A DNA stretch of 64,000 bases from Arthrobacter jinronghuae (GTDB lineage Bacteria; Actinomycetota; Actinomycetes; Actinomycetales; Micrococcaceae): NCBI RefSeq assembly GCF_025244825.1, contig NZ_CP104263.1, positions 2,294,001 to 2,358,000 on the forward strand. The letters are read 5' to 3'. Each line of letters begins with the position of its first letter. The stretch's first letter is position 1. Below are positions 9,081-16,896 of this stretch, piece by piece. The translations under genes and the position numbers were made by a program. Under the pieces are notes generated by a model, which ran no database searches, was not told the origin of the DNA, and saw nothing but the letters and a program-made list of their open reading frames with translations.

Positions 9081-10388
9081 TCAGGAGGTGTGCAGGCCGG
9101 TTTCGGTGCGTGTGCCTGCCGGCCCTTCCGTCCTCGGGGGTTCCAGGTCCTCAAGATCCCGGACCCGGCGCAGCGGACCAAAGACAGCGGCCAACGGGGC
9201 CAGCGCGGCCACCAGAATCCCGGTCAGGATCGCCCCCCGGATATCCATCACCTCGACCAGCAGCCCGGCGGCAAACGCCGCGACGGCAAGCATGCCCCAG
9301 GTCACCATCCGCTGGGCAGACCCGAGGCGGCCGAGCATCTGCGGCGGGCAGACCCGCTGGCGGAAGGTCGTGGAGACGACAATGTTCAAGGCAATGGAAA
9401 AGCCCGCAATGAAAAGGCCGATAAAGCCTGCAGTCATTCCCCACCCCGGTGTGATGAACAGCAGAGTCGCATATCCGGCCACTACCGGGAACATCGAATA
9501 CCGCCACACCCGCCCGGAGCCGAGACGGCCGGTGATCCACTTGGCGGACAAGCCTCCGACTGTTCCCCCCACCGCTGTAGCTGCCGTCAGGAGGCCCAGC
9601 ATGCCGGGATGCTCGCCAAGGGAACGGATCACCAACAGGACCAGCAGGGACACCACAATGTTGCCGCCCAGGTTCCAGAGCGCCCCGGTGATGAGCAGCA
9701 TGCGCAGGGGCACCGTGCTGAAAATGTAGCGCAGCCCTTCCCCCATATCCCGGAAAACCCTTCGGTCCTTCGGGCGGTCGGGGCGGGCCTCGGCAACGTC
9801 GAGCCGGAGAATCGCCGTCAGGGAGGCAAGGGAGGCGGCGACCTGCAGCAACAGGGCATTGGATGCCCCCCAGGCATCCGTGACCCAGCCGCCCACTGCC
9901 CGGCCGCCGGCGTCGCCAAGGGCGCCGGAACCGGTCATGAGCCCGTTGCCCTCCACAAGTTCATCGCGGTCCACCGCGGCAGGTACGAGTGCCTGCTCGG
10001 CAAGGGTGAAGAACACTGCTGCGAGTCCTGCGCCGAAAGACACCGCAAACAACTGGGTAACCGTGAGGACATCCAGCCACCAGGCCACCGGCAGGCTGGC
10101 CAGCAGAAGTGTCCGTACGGCAAGCGAAACCACTATCAGGGGACGGCGCCGGTGCCTGTCCACGAGCACGCCGATAGGCAGCGCGAACAGGAGCCAGGGG
10201 AGGAAGGTCATGCCGGAAAGGACGGCAACCGTGGAGTTCGAGGCATCCAGTTCCGTCACCGCTATCACCGGCAGGGCCACGCTGGTTACGGCAGTGCCGA
10301 ATATTCCGGCGGTTGAAGAGATCCACAGCCGTCGGAAATTCGCATTTCGCAGAACCAGCGGCTTCTTTGCCGCCTCCGTGTGGGACAT
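9081..10388 (-). CDS. MFS transporter (MDR-type, enterobactin exporter-like)
   Basis: A 435-residue polytopic protein with twelve predicted membrane segments and the inner loop motif GVLVDRHRRRPL after helix 2, typical of the MFS_3 (EntS/multidrug exporter-like) group. The central loop (EARPDRPKDRRVFRDMGEG) is basic and lies between helices 6 and 7. The tail after the last helix is ~30 polar residues. The ATG at 10388 is favoured over the GTG two codons upstream because it lies 6 nt after a -10 element. Substrate is unknown; it is a single gene between gap and rnpB. Confidence 0.85.
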   Translation of the reverse strand: MSHTEAAKKPLVLRNANFRRLWISSTAGIFGTAVTSVALPVIAVTELDASNSTVAVLSGMTFLPWLLFALPIGVLVDRHRRRPLIVVSLAVRTLLLASLPVAWWLDVLTVTQLFAVSFGAGLAAVFFTLAEQALVPAAVDRDELVEGNGLMTGSGALGDAGGRAVGGWVTDAWGASNALLLQVAASLASLTAILRLDVAEARPDRPKDRRVFRDMGEGLRYIFSTVPLRMLLITGALWNLGGNIVVSLLVLLVIRSLGEHPGMLGLLTAATAVGGTVGGLSAKWITGRLGSGRVWRYSMFPVVAGYATLLFITPGWGMTAGFIGLFIAGFSIALNIVVSTTFRQRVCPPQMLGRLGSAQRMVTWGMLAVAAFAAGLLVEVMDIRGAILTGILVAALAPLAAVFGPLRRVRDLEDLEPPRTEGPAGTRTETGLHTS

Positions 10389-10394
10389 TGCCAC

Positions 10395-10400
10395 AGACTA
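10395..10400 (-). promoter_or_regulatory. -10 element TAGTCT of the MFS gene
   Basis: TAGTCT matches TANNNT and ends 6 nt before the ATG at 10388, implying a leaderless transcript. A TTGACT sequence further upstream is too far (24 nt) to be a normal -35. Confidence 0.45.
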
Positions 10401-10518
10401 GCCCAGCACCGGTTGAATAAAACGAGTCAACGTGCCGGATAAGGAATATTGCATGAAAGCTTTGCCAACAGTGCGTAAATCTTTGGCTGCTGCGCGGCGC
10501 AGCTTTTCTGCGGAGTAT

Positions 10519-10930
10519 GTGGACGGGCTGGCCGATAAGCCGGGTTTTGTACGCCCGGACCGTTGCCGGACCGGGAGCGGCAATCATCCATCTAGGGCCG
10601 CCGTTGCCGGCTGCCTCAAGCGGCCTACCCGGACACATCGGGCGGGCAGCCCTCAAACGTGTCCTGTATGGCCTTGCTCCGGGTGGGGTTTACCTAGCCG
10701 TCCCGGTCACCCGGGACGCTGGTGGTCTCTTACACCGCCTTTTCACCCTTACCTGCTCAGGCTGCAAAGCAGCCTACGCCGGCGGTTTCTTTTCTGTGGC
10801 ACTGGCCTGCGGGTTTCCCCGAGTGGGCGTTACCCACCACCCTGCCCTGCGGAGCCCGGACTTTCCTCGGCGGCAGCGGTTTCCCCAAAAGGAATCCGCG
10901 CCGACGCGATTGCCTGGCCAACCCGTCCAC
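10519..10930 (-). ncRNA. rnpB: RNase P RNA, bacterial class A
   Basis: Read on the minus strand, the sequence begins GTGGACGGGTTGGCC and ends with CCCGGCTTATCGGCC followed by CCCGTCCAC, so the ends pair as helix P1. The 3' motif ACAAAACCCGGCTTATCGG is the conserved end of bacterial RNase P RNA, and the length of ~412 nt fits class A. This RNA is the catalytic subunit that removes 5' leaders from pre-tRNAs. The ends are set from P1 and the promoter and may be off by a few bases. Confidence 0.93.
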
Positions 10931-10935
10931 TGTCA

Positions 10936-10941
10936 ACTCTA
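10936..10941 (-). promoter_or_regulatory. -10 element TAGAGT of rnpB
   Basis: TAGAGT ends 6 nt before the deduced 5' end of RNase P RNA, which independently supports that end. Confidence 0.55.
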
Positions 10942-10990
10942 CCGTCCCGCAGGCACTGCCCGGTCCGGAGCCTGCACCGGTCGGCTCGCG

Positions 10991-10996
10991 TAGGAT
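10991..10996 (+). promoter_or_regulatory. -10 element TAGGAT for leaderless yaaA mRNA
   Basis: TAGGAT is separated by exactly 6 nt from the GTG start of yaaA. There is no room for a leader with a ribosome-binding site. Confidence 0.5.
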
Positions 10997-11002
10997 TAAC
11001 CG

Positions 11003-11767
11003 GTGCTGATTCTGCTCCCGCCCTCCGAAGGAAAAACCCCTGCAGTGTCCGGGCCGGTCCTGGACCCGTCCCGGCTGCATTTCCCGCTGCTTTCCGAACC
11101 CCGCGCGCTGGTACTCAAGGCCCTGGCCGAAGCCAGCAGCTCCGAGGATGCCCTGGCGGTCCTGGGGGTGGGTGCAACCCTCGCGCCGGAGGTACGGCGC
11201 AATACGGCCCTGGACAGTGCGCCCTGCGCGCCTGCACACCGGGTCTACACGGGTGTGTTGTACGACGCGCTGGGCTACGCGTCGCTTCCGCCGGCGGTGC
11301 AGCGGCGCGCAGACAACGCCGTGCTGGTGATGTCCGCCCTGTGGGGCGCCCTCGGCTTTGCGGATCCAATCCCGGCCTACCGGCTCTCGATGTCGGTGCG
11401 GCTTCCGGAGACCGGGCGCCTTGCCGCCTTCTGGAAGCAGCACCTGACGGGCCCTCTGGACGAGTATGCCGCGGATGCGCTGGTGGTGGACTGCCGTTCC
11501 AGCACTTATGCGGCGGCTTGGACGCCTGATCCGCAGCGCACGGCCGCGGTTAACGTATTCACCGTCCGTGACGGCAAACGCAAAGTGGTTTCCCACTTCG
11601 CCAAGCACACCCGCGGCGAGCTGGCCCGCCATCTGCTCCTGCGCACCGGCACGGAGCCGGCGACGCCGCAGGAGCTGCTGGCTGCTGCACAGGAAAAGTG
11701 GGAGGCCGAGCTGGTGGCCCCCGCAGGGCGGAAGCCGTACCAGCTCAACCTCATCCTGGCCGGATAG
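11003..11767 (+). CDS. yaaA: Peroxide stress protein YaaA (UPF0246 family)
   Basis: A 254-residue cytoplasmic protein that starts with the family signature ILLPPSEGKT and contains RVYTGVLYDALGY and VSHFAKHTRGELARHLL. In E. coli, YaaA limits intracellular iron and DNA damage during hydrogen peroxide stress and binds DNA; that function is carried over from the family. The GTG start is at the predicted transcription start. It stands between the divergent rnpB and the convergent RNase HI-VOC gene, 4 bp from the latter's stop. Confidence 0.9.
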   Translation: MLILLPPSEGKTPAVSGPVLDPSRLHFPLLSEPRALVLKALAEASSSEDALAVLGVGATLAPEVRRNTALDSAPCAPAHRVYTGVLYDALGYASLPPAVQRRADNAVLVMSALWGALGFADPIPAYRLSMSVRLPETGRLAAFWKQHLTGPLDEYAADALVVDCRSSTYAAAWTPDPQRTAAVNVFTVRDGKRKVVSHFAKHTRGELARHLLLRTGTEPATPQELLAAAQEKWEAELVAPAGRKPYQLNLILAG

Positions 11768-11771
11768 CGCC

Positions 11772-12755
11772 CTAGCCGGCCACCAGTTCCACTTCGAAAC
11801 CCTCTTCATTTTCCAGGTACGCAGCGTAGTGCTCCGCTCCCCCGGCGTGGGGGTGCCGGTCTGCGAACATCAGGGTCCAGCCGTGGCTGGCCGCACGCCG
11901 TGCCAGGAGTTCGACGTCGGCCTCCGAACCGGCACGGAACGCGAGGTGGTTCAGCCCGGCCCGCTTCCGGGAATAGGGGCCGCGTTCGACGTCGGGGCCT
12001 TCCTCGAGCACGATGTAACCCTCGGCGCCTTGCCAGCTCGCACCGGAGTCCCACTCGTCTTTCCGGACGTATCCCACCCGTTCCAGCAGCCAGCCCAGGG
12101 ACTTTTCCGCCGCAGCGAAGTCGTTGACCCAGATCTCCGTGTGATGCAGCCGTCCCGTGGGGGCGGCGGCAGGGGCGGGAGACGAGGCCGCTTCGAGTAC
12201 CGCCGCGGCAGCCGCTGCCTTGGTGTCCGCACCGGCGCGCGGCTTCCATGGGACGCCGGCCGTGCCGGCGTCCATTGCCTCGTTGGACAACCGGTCCGCG
12301 TCCTTGTTCAGTTCCCGCGGAATCCACTGGTATTTCACCCGCTGCGGGTTGACGATCGAACGTGCCTTGGCCGCAAGCTTCTGCATATCGGCATGCTTGA
12401 TCTTCCAGCGGCCGCTCATCTGCTCGACCACGAGCTTGGAATCCATCTTGGCCAGGATCCAGCAGTCCGGGTCGATGCTGTGGGCCAGCTCCAGGGCGGC
12501 AATAAGGCCTGAATACTCGGCTACGTTATTGGACACCCGGCCCACGTATTCGGCCTTTTCAGCCAGGATGCGGCCGGTGTCGGGATCACGGACCAGCGCG
12601 CCGTAACCGGCAATACCCGGATTGCCCCGCGAACCCCCGTCGGCTTCGACAATCAGGGTGCGGCGGGGGCTGCCGGCGGAGGCGCGGCGGGGGCTGCCGG
12701 CGGAGGCGCGGCGGGGTTCCTCACCGGAGTCAGGCTCCGGGTCAAACAATGTCAC
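11772..12755 (-). CDS. RNase HI fused to a C-terminal VOC (glyoxalase-like) domain
   Basis: A 327-residue, two-domain protein. Residues 31-165 are RNase HI with the four acidic metal ligands Asp39 (EADGGSRGNPG), Glu80, Asp105 and Asp152, so RNA:DNA hybrid cleavage is likely. Residues ~170-202 are an Ala/Pro linker. Residues 203-327 resemble a VOC metalloenzyme half-pair with plausible ligands His205, His270 and Glu323. In mycobacteria the matching gene carries an acid phosphatase domain instead. The N-terminus has two copies of RRASAGSP from a 24-bp direct repeat. The stop of the upstream Zn-ribbon gene is 3 bp before the start, so the two are cotranscribed. Confidence 0.88.
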   Translation of the reverse strand: MTLFDPEPDSGEEPRRASAGSPRRASAGSPRRTLIVEADGGSRGNPGIAGYGALVRDPDTGRILAEKAEYVGRVSNNVAEYSGLIAALELAHSIDPDCWILAKMDSKLVVEQMSGRWKIKHADMQKLAAKARSIVNPQRVKYQWIPRELNKDADRLSNEAMDAGTAGVPWKPRAGADTKAAAAAAVLEAASSPAPAAAPTGRLHHTEIWVNDFAAAEKSLGWLLERVGYVRKDEWDSGASWQGAEGYIVLEEGPDVERGPYSRKRAGLNHLAFRAGSEADVELLARRAASHGWTLMFADRHPHAGGAEHYAAYLENEEGFEVELVAG

Positions 12756-12758
12756 CGC

Positions 12759-13499
12759 TCAGCTGCCCCACTCGGCGGAGCGGACCAGGATGCAGCCCGA
12801 ATCCGGGCAGAAGACAATCTCGTCTTCCGCAGCCTTGCGGATGTCCGCAAGGTCGCCGGGGCTAAGCTGCATCCCCGATCCTTCAGAGGTGCCGTGGAAG
12901 AGCCGGGCGGCGCCGATGCCGTGCTTTGACAATGTCTTTTCGTAGACGGCAAGCAGGGCGGTATCGAAGCTGTCGGCAAGCTCTGCACGGCGGGCTTCGG
13001 CGTCGGAGCTGTCCGCAGCAATGACGGCGAGTTCGGCGTCGCGCTTCTCTTCCAGTTCCCGGCGCTTCTCGTGCAGGGATGTCAGCGCTTCACCGGCTTC
13101 GGCCTCGCGGGTGCGGGCAGCTTCAAGCCGCTCCATCACGTCGAGCTCGACATCTTCGAGGTCGGACCGGCGGCGTTCGAGCGAAACGATTTCCGCCTGC
13201 AGCGCGGTGAGCTCCTTGGAGCCGCCCTTGCCGCTGTCCAGATGCTGCTGGTCACGAGCCATCCGTGCGACAACGGACGCTACGTCCGCTTCGGCGCGGG
13301 TGAGCTCACGTTCAATGTCGGCCACTTCCGTGCCCGCTGCCACACGTGCGCTTTCGGCTGCGGCAACGGCACCGGCCAGGGACGCGATCTCGGGATTGTT
13401 GCTAACGTTGCGGGCCTGGTTGCGCAGGGACTTGATCCTGCTGTCCAGGGCCTGCAGATCCAGCAGCCTCAGCTGCTCCGCGGGCGATGCTTTTGCCAC
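12759..13499 (-). CDS. Coiled-coil protein with degenerate C4-type zinc ribbon (CT398/Rv2229c family)
   Basis: A 246-residue protein. Residues ~10-175 form a long heptad-rich coiled-coil hairpin; the C-terminal ~50 residues correspond to the zinc ribbon. Family members carry two Cys pairs there, but the first site here reads GTSEGSGMQLSPGDL without Cys and the second is CPDSGC, so zinc binding is doubtful. The GTG start has GGAGG at good spacing. It is the middle gene of a Nif3/Zn-ribbon/RNase HI operon conserved in Actinobacteria. No biochemical role is established. Confidence 0.85.
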   Translation of the reverse strand: MAKASPAEQLRLLDLQALDSRIKSLRNQARNVSNNPEIASLAGAVAAAESARVAAGTEVADIERELTRAEADVASVVARMARDQQHLDSGKGGSKELTALQAEIVSLERRRSDLEDVELDVMERLEAARTREAEAGEALTSLHEKRRELEEKRDAELAVIAADSSDAEARRAELADSFDTALLAVYEKTLSKHGIGAARLFHGTSEGSGMQLSPGDLADIRKAAEDEIVFCPDSGCILVRSAEWGS

Positions 13500-13576
13500 C
13501 GGTTACCTCCGTGTATATCCGGGCCTGCCTGGCCCGGCTCTCCTAAGCCTATGCCACTGCCGGGGATCACTTCAGC

Positions 13577-14509
13577 CTAGGGAGTCAGTACGAAGTCCCA
13601 CGGATCCGTGTTCACCCCGCTGACGCGCACGTCAGCGGTGAAGCCCTGGTCCGTCAGGACGTTTTCGAGGGCGTTCGCTGCCGGGGTCAGCCACAGCCAT
13701 TCGCTGCCGAAGTGGGAGACGTCAATGAGGTAGGGACGGCCGTTTTCGGCAAGGGCACGCTCCCGCAGTTCCGACGCCGGGTGGTGGCGCAGGTCCGCGG
13801 TGACGTAGACGTCGGCACGCTGGGCCCGGACGGCGTCGAACAGGCTGTCGCCGGCACCTCCGCAGACGGCCACCCGACGGACCAGGCCCTGCTGTTCGCC
13901 CGCCACGCGGACACCGCCGGCGACGGCGGGCAGGAGGCTGAAAACACGCTCGGCAAAGTCGGCCAGTGAAAGCATCTCGGGCAGGTCCCCGACCCGGCCG
14001 ATCCCTTCTTCGGGCAGGCCTTCCGCGGCAGGAACCAGCGGGGTGACGTTCCGGAGTCCGAAGGCGTCTGCGAGCACGTCCGAAACGCCGCCGACGGCGC
14101 TGTCGCCGTTGGTGTGCACCGTCAGCAGGGCGCAGCCGCCCTCGATCAGCCGGTGCACGGCGTCGCCCTTGAACGTCGTGGCTGCCACCGAGTTGACGGG
14201 TTTCAGCAGCAGGGGGTGATGGGTGACGAGCAGATCCGCTCCCCATTCGAGGGCCTCGTCGATGACTTCGCGGGTCGGATCAACCGCGAACAGGATCCGC
14301 CTGACCTCCCGGTCGCCGCGGCCTGCAACAAGGCCGGGTGCGTCCCAGTCCTCGGCCAGCGATTCGGGCCAGAGTTCTTCGGCTGCCAGCAGTATGTCGC
14401 CAAGGGTGGGTGTGTCGCTGACGTCGGTGGCCTGGTCAGTGTCAATGTCAAGGTCAGAGTCAGTGTCAGTGTCCGCGCCGGCGCGCTCGTGGGGGTGATC
14501 CGCTTCCAT
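13577..14509 (-). CDS. Nif3-like dinuclear metal-centre hexameric protein (YbgI family)
   Basis: A 310-residue protein with the family's metal-site motifs: LVTHHPLLLKP (~97-107), TVHTNGDSA and, near the end, DVSHFGSEWLW. Family members assemble as ring hexamers with a two-metal centre; the biological substrate is unsettled. The first ~30 residues are an unusual acidic run (DTDTDSDLDIDTDQ) encoded by an imperfect 6-bp tandem repeat, followed by the expected family start TLGDILLAAEELWPE. It is the first gene of the operon with the Zn-ribbon and RNase HI-VOC genes and diverges from msrA. Confidence 0.9.
   Translation of the reverse strand: MEADHPHERAGADTDTDSDLDIDTDQATDVSDTPTLGDILLAAEELWPESLAEDWDAPGLVAGRGDREVRRILFAVDPTREVIDEALEWGADLLVTHHPLLLKPVNSVAATTFKGDAVHRLIEGGCALLTVHTNGDSAVGGVSDVLADAFGLRNVTPLVPAAEGLPEEGIGRVGDLPEMLSLADFAERVFSLLPAVAGGVRVAGEQQGLVRRVAVCGGAGDSLFDAVRAQRADVYVTADLRHHPASELRERALAENGRPYLIDVSHFGSEWLWLTPAANALENVLTDQGFTADVRVSGVNTDPWDFVLTP
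14435..14478 (-). repeat. Imperfect hexanucleotide tandem repeat inside the Nif3-like gene
   Basis: About seven units of GACACT-like hexamers (GACACT, GACTCT, GACCTT, GACATT) are read as Asp-Xaa pairs. Gain or loss of a unit keeps the frame, so the acidic N-terminal length could vary between strains. Confidence 0.7.
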
Positions 14510-14638
14510 GACTTTAGTTCTACCCTGCAGCCGTTGCCGTCCTCAATTCCGCCGCGCCTGCCGTGACGGAACGAACACCACCGCATCCGGTTGCCGGACA
14601 TCGGGAATCAAAGCGTGTCCCGGCGCCTTGTTAAGGGC

Positions 14639-15163
14639 ATGAAGACGTATGTATTAGGCGGAGGCTGCTTCTGGTGCCTCGATGCTCTTTACCGCAAGGT
14701 CCGCGGCGTAACCGATGTAGTTTCCGGCTACACGGGAGGTGCGGTGGACAACCCGGACTATGACAGCGTGAGCGCCGGGATCACCGGACACGCAGAGGTA
14801 GTGGCCGTGACTTTTGACGAGGACATCATTCCCCCGGAAGTCATCCTGGACATGTTCTTTTCGCAGCATGACCCCACCACGCTCAACCGGCAGGGCTACG
14901 ACGTCGGCACCCAGTACCGGTCCTCGATGTTCTACCGCGACGAGGATCAGCGCAAGGAATTCGAAGCTGCGCTTGAGCGTGCGCGGGAGAACTGGAAGGA
15001 CCCGATTGTCACGGAGATCGTTCCCCTCCCCCGGTTCTACCCGGCGGAGGATTTCCATCAGGACTTCTACGCCAAGCACCCCGGCCAGGGTTACTGTCAG
15101 GTGATTATTAATCCCAAGCTGGCCAAAGCCCGCAAGTATTACTCTGAATGGCTTCAGGACTAG
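14639..15163 (+). CDS. msrA: Peptide-methionine (S)-S-oxide reductase
   Basis: A 174-residue enzyme that reduces methionine-S-sulfoxide in proteins at the expense of thioredoxin. The active site GGGCFWC places the nucleophile Cys10 near the N-terminus; DVVSGYTGG and HDPTTLNRQGYDVGTQYRS are the other family hallmarks. The C-terminal part ends GQGYCQVIINPKLAK with the resolving Cys candidate. The ATG at 14639 is chosen because the family starts a few residues before GCFWC; longer upstream frames are not conserved in type. Confidence 0.96.
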   Translation: MKTYVLGGGCFWCLDALYRKVRGVTDVVSGYTGGAVDNPDYDSVSAGITGHAEVVAVTFDEDIIPPEVILDMFFSQHDPTTLNRQGYDVGTQYRSSMFYRDEDQRKEFEAALERARENWKDPIVTEIVPLPRFYPAEDFHQDFYAKHPGQGYCQVIINPKLAKARKYYSEWLQD

Positions 15164-15261
15164 GGCTCTGCGGTCCCGCCGATAGGCTGGAACGGGCATA
15201 ACTGAGTCCGGCTTTGAGAAGTCCGGATTTTCGAAGGAACGTTGAAGGAATAGAGGAAACC

Positions 15262-16197
15262 ATGGCTCGTATTTATGACGATGTAACCCAGCTCGTAGGC
15301 GGTACCCCGCTGGTCCGCCTGAACCGGCTCGCCGAGGGGCTTCCCGCCCAGGTGGCCGTGAAGCTGGAGTTCTACAACCCGGCCAACAGCGTCAAGGACC
15401 GGATCGGCGTGGCCATTGTGGACGCCGCCGAGAAGGCCGGCGCACTCAAGCCCGGCGGCACCATCGTGGAGGGCACTTCCGGCAACACCGGTATCGCCCT
15501 GGCCATGGTGGGCGCTGCCCGCGGCTACAAGGTGATCCTCACCATGCCCGAAACCATGTCCACGGAACGCCGGGTCATGCTGCGCGCCTACGGTGCGGAA
15601 ATTGTCCTCACCCCCGGCGCCGACGGCATGCGCGGAGCAGTGGACAAGGCCAAGGAAATCGTGGCCACCACCGAAAACGCCATCTGGGCGCAGCAGTTCG
15701 CCAATGAAGCGAACCCGGCCGTACACCGGGCCACCACCGCCGAGGAAATCTGGGCAGACACCGATGGAAAGGTGGACATTTTCGTGGCCGGCATCGGCAC
15801 CGGCGGCACCATCACCGGCGTCGGGCAGGTCCTGAAGGAACGCAAGCCGGATGTGAAGATCGTGGCCGTAGAGCCCAAGGACTCCGCCATCCTCAACGGT
15901 GGATCCCCCGGCCCCCACAAGATCCAGGGCATTGGCGCCAACTTCGTCCCGGAGATCCTGGACACCACCGTCTATGACGAGGTCTTCGATGCCTCCATCG
16001 AGGATTCCGTAGCCACGGCCCGCGCACTGGGCACCCAGGAGGGCATCCTCGGCGGCATCTCGTCCGGTGCCATCGTGTGGGCGGCGCTGGAACTCGCCAA
16101 GCGCGAAGAGAACGCCGGTAAGCTGATTGTTGCCACCGTCTGCGACTTCGGAGAGCGTTACATCTCTACGGTCCTGTACGACGACATCCGCGGTTAG
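15262..16197 (+). CDS. cysK: Cysteine synthase A (O-acetylserine sulfhydrylase)
   Basis: A 311-residue PLP enzyme that makes cysteine from O-acetylserine and sulfide. Lys45 in NPANSVKDR is the Schiff-base lysine; [12 protein letters not shown] binds the substrate carboxylate; [10 protein letters not shown] binds the PLP phosphate; GISSGA is near the C-terminus. The ATG at 15262 has GAGGAAA upstream. It is followed after 48 bp by cysE, which makes O-acetylserine; the two proteins form the cysteine synthase complex in many bacteria. Confidence 0.96.
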   Translation: MARIYDDVTQLVGGTPLVRLNRLAEGLPAQVAVKLEFYNPANSVKDRIGVAIVDAAEKAGALKPGGTIVEGTSGNTGIALAMVGAARGYKVILTMPETMSTERRVMLRAYGAEIVLTPGADGMRGAVDKAKEIVATTENAIWAQQFANEANPAVHRATTAEEIWADTDGKVDIFVAGIGTGGTITGVGQVLKERKPDVKIVAVEPKDSAILNGGSPGPHKIQGIGANFVPEILDTTVYDEVFDASIEDSVATARALGTQEGILGGISSGAIVWAALELAKREENAGKLIVATVCDFGERYISTVLYDDIRG

Positions 16198-16245
16198 TCC
16201 GCGTTCCGCCCCTGCAGGGCGGATCATCCGAGCAGAAAGTCCTCT

Positions 16246-16830
16246 GTGAGTCTGTTAGCCCGACTGCGCGAAGACCTCGACGCCGCCGCATCCCACGATC
16301 CGGCGGCCAGAGGTTCGCTCGAAAACCTCGTTGTCTACTCCGGCCTGCATGCCATCTGGATGCACCGGCTGACGCACCGCATGTGGGCTCGACCCCCGCT
16401 GCGGTTCCCGGCCCGTGTGCTCTCCCAGATGACCCGCTTCGCCACCGGCATCGAGATCCACCCCGGTGCGACCATCGGCCGCCGGTTCTTTATTGACCAC
16501 GGCATGGGGGTGGTTATCGGCGAGACAGCGGAGATCGGCAACGACGTCATGCTTTATCACGGGGTGACCCTGGGAGGCCGTTCGCTGGCCAAGGTCAAGC
16601 GTCACCCAACCATCTGCGACGGCGTCACCGTAGGTGCCGGAGCGAAGATCCTGGGGCCGGTGACCATTGGTGCCAACAGTGCGGTGGGGGCCAACGCCGT
16701 GGTGGTCAAGGATGCCCCGGCGGACTCGATCATCACCGGCATTCCGGCCAAGTGGCGGCACCGGGACACCAAGATGACCCAGCCCGCAGTGGACCCGGCA
16801 GAGTACATCGATCCGGCAATCTACATCTAG
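16246..16830 (+). CDS. cysE: Serine O-acetyltransferase
   Basis: A 194-residue short-form serine acetyltransferase: an alpha-helical N-terminal part (~1-60) and a left-handed beta-helix of hexapeptide repeats ([45 protein letters not shown]). The His-Gly motifs FIDHGMG and LYHGVTLGG contain the catalytic His residues. It makes O-acetylserine from serine and acetyl-CoA for CysK, encoded just upstream. The GTG start has AGAAAG upstream. The C-terminus ends in Ile, as required in other species to dock into the CysK active site. Confidence 0.95.
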   Translation: MSLLARLREDLDAAASHDPAARGSLENLVVYSGLHAIWMHRLTHRMWARPPLRFPARVLSQMTRFATGIEIHPGATIGRRFFIDHGMGVVIGETAEIGNDVMLYHGVTLGGRSLAKVKRHPTICDGVTVGAGAKILGPVTIGANSAVGANAVVVKDAPADSIITGIPAKWRHRDTKMTQPAVDPAEYIDPAIYI

Positions 16831-16843
16831 CCCGCGAGGCACA

Positions 16844-16881
16844 CTAAAAAGGTCCGCAGCATCCGCTGCGGACCTTTTTAG
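16844..16881. terminator. Bidirectional intrinsic terminator between cysE and gnd
   Basis: A 17-bp perfect stem CTAAAAAGGTCCGCAGC with its complement, loop ATCC, gives a T5 run on both strands. It lies between two convergent genes. Confidence 0.9.
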
Positions 16882-16896
16882 TACCGTCGAGGATCC

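Noticed and set aside
10440..10516. GC-rich hairpin (GCTGCGC/GCGCAGC) beside rnpB as an rnpB terminator
   Set aside because: The T-run lies on the plus-strand side, the wrong side for rnpB, and the stem overlaps the region upstream of the MFS gene. Not supported enough to list.
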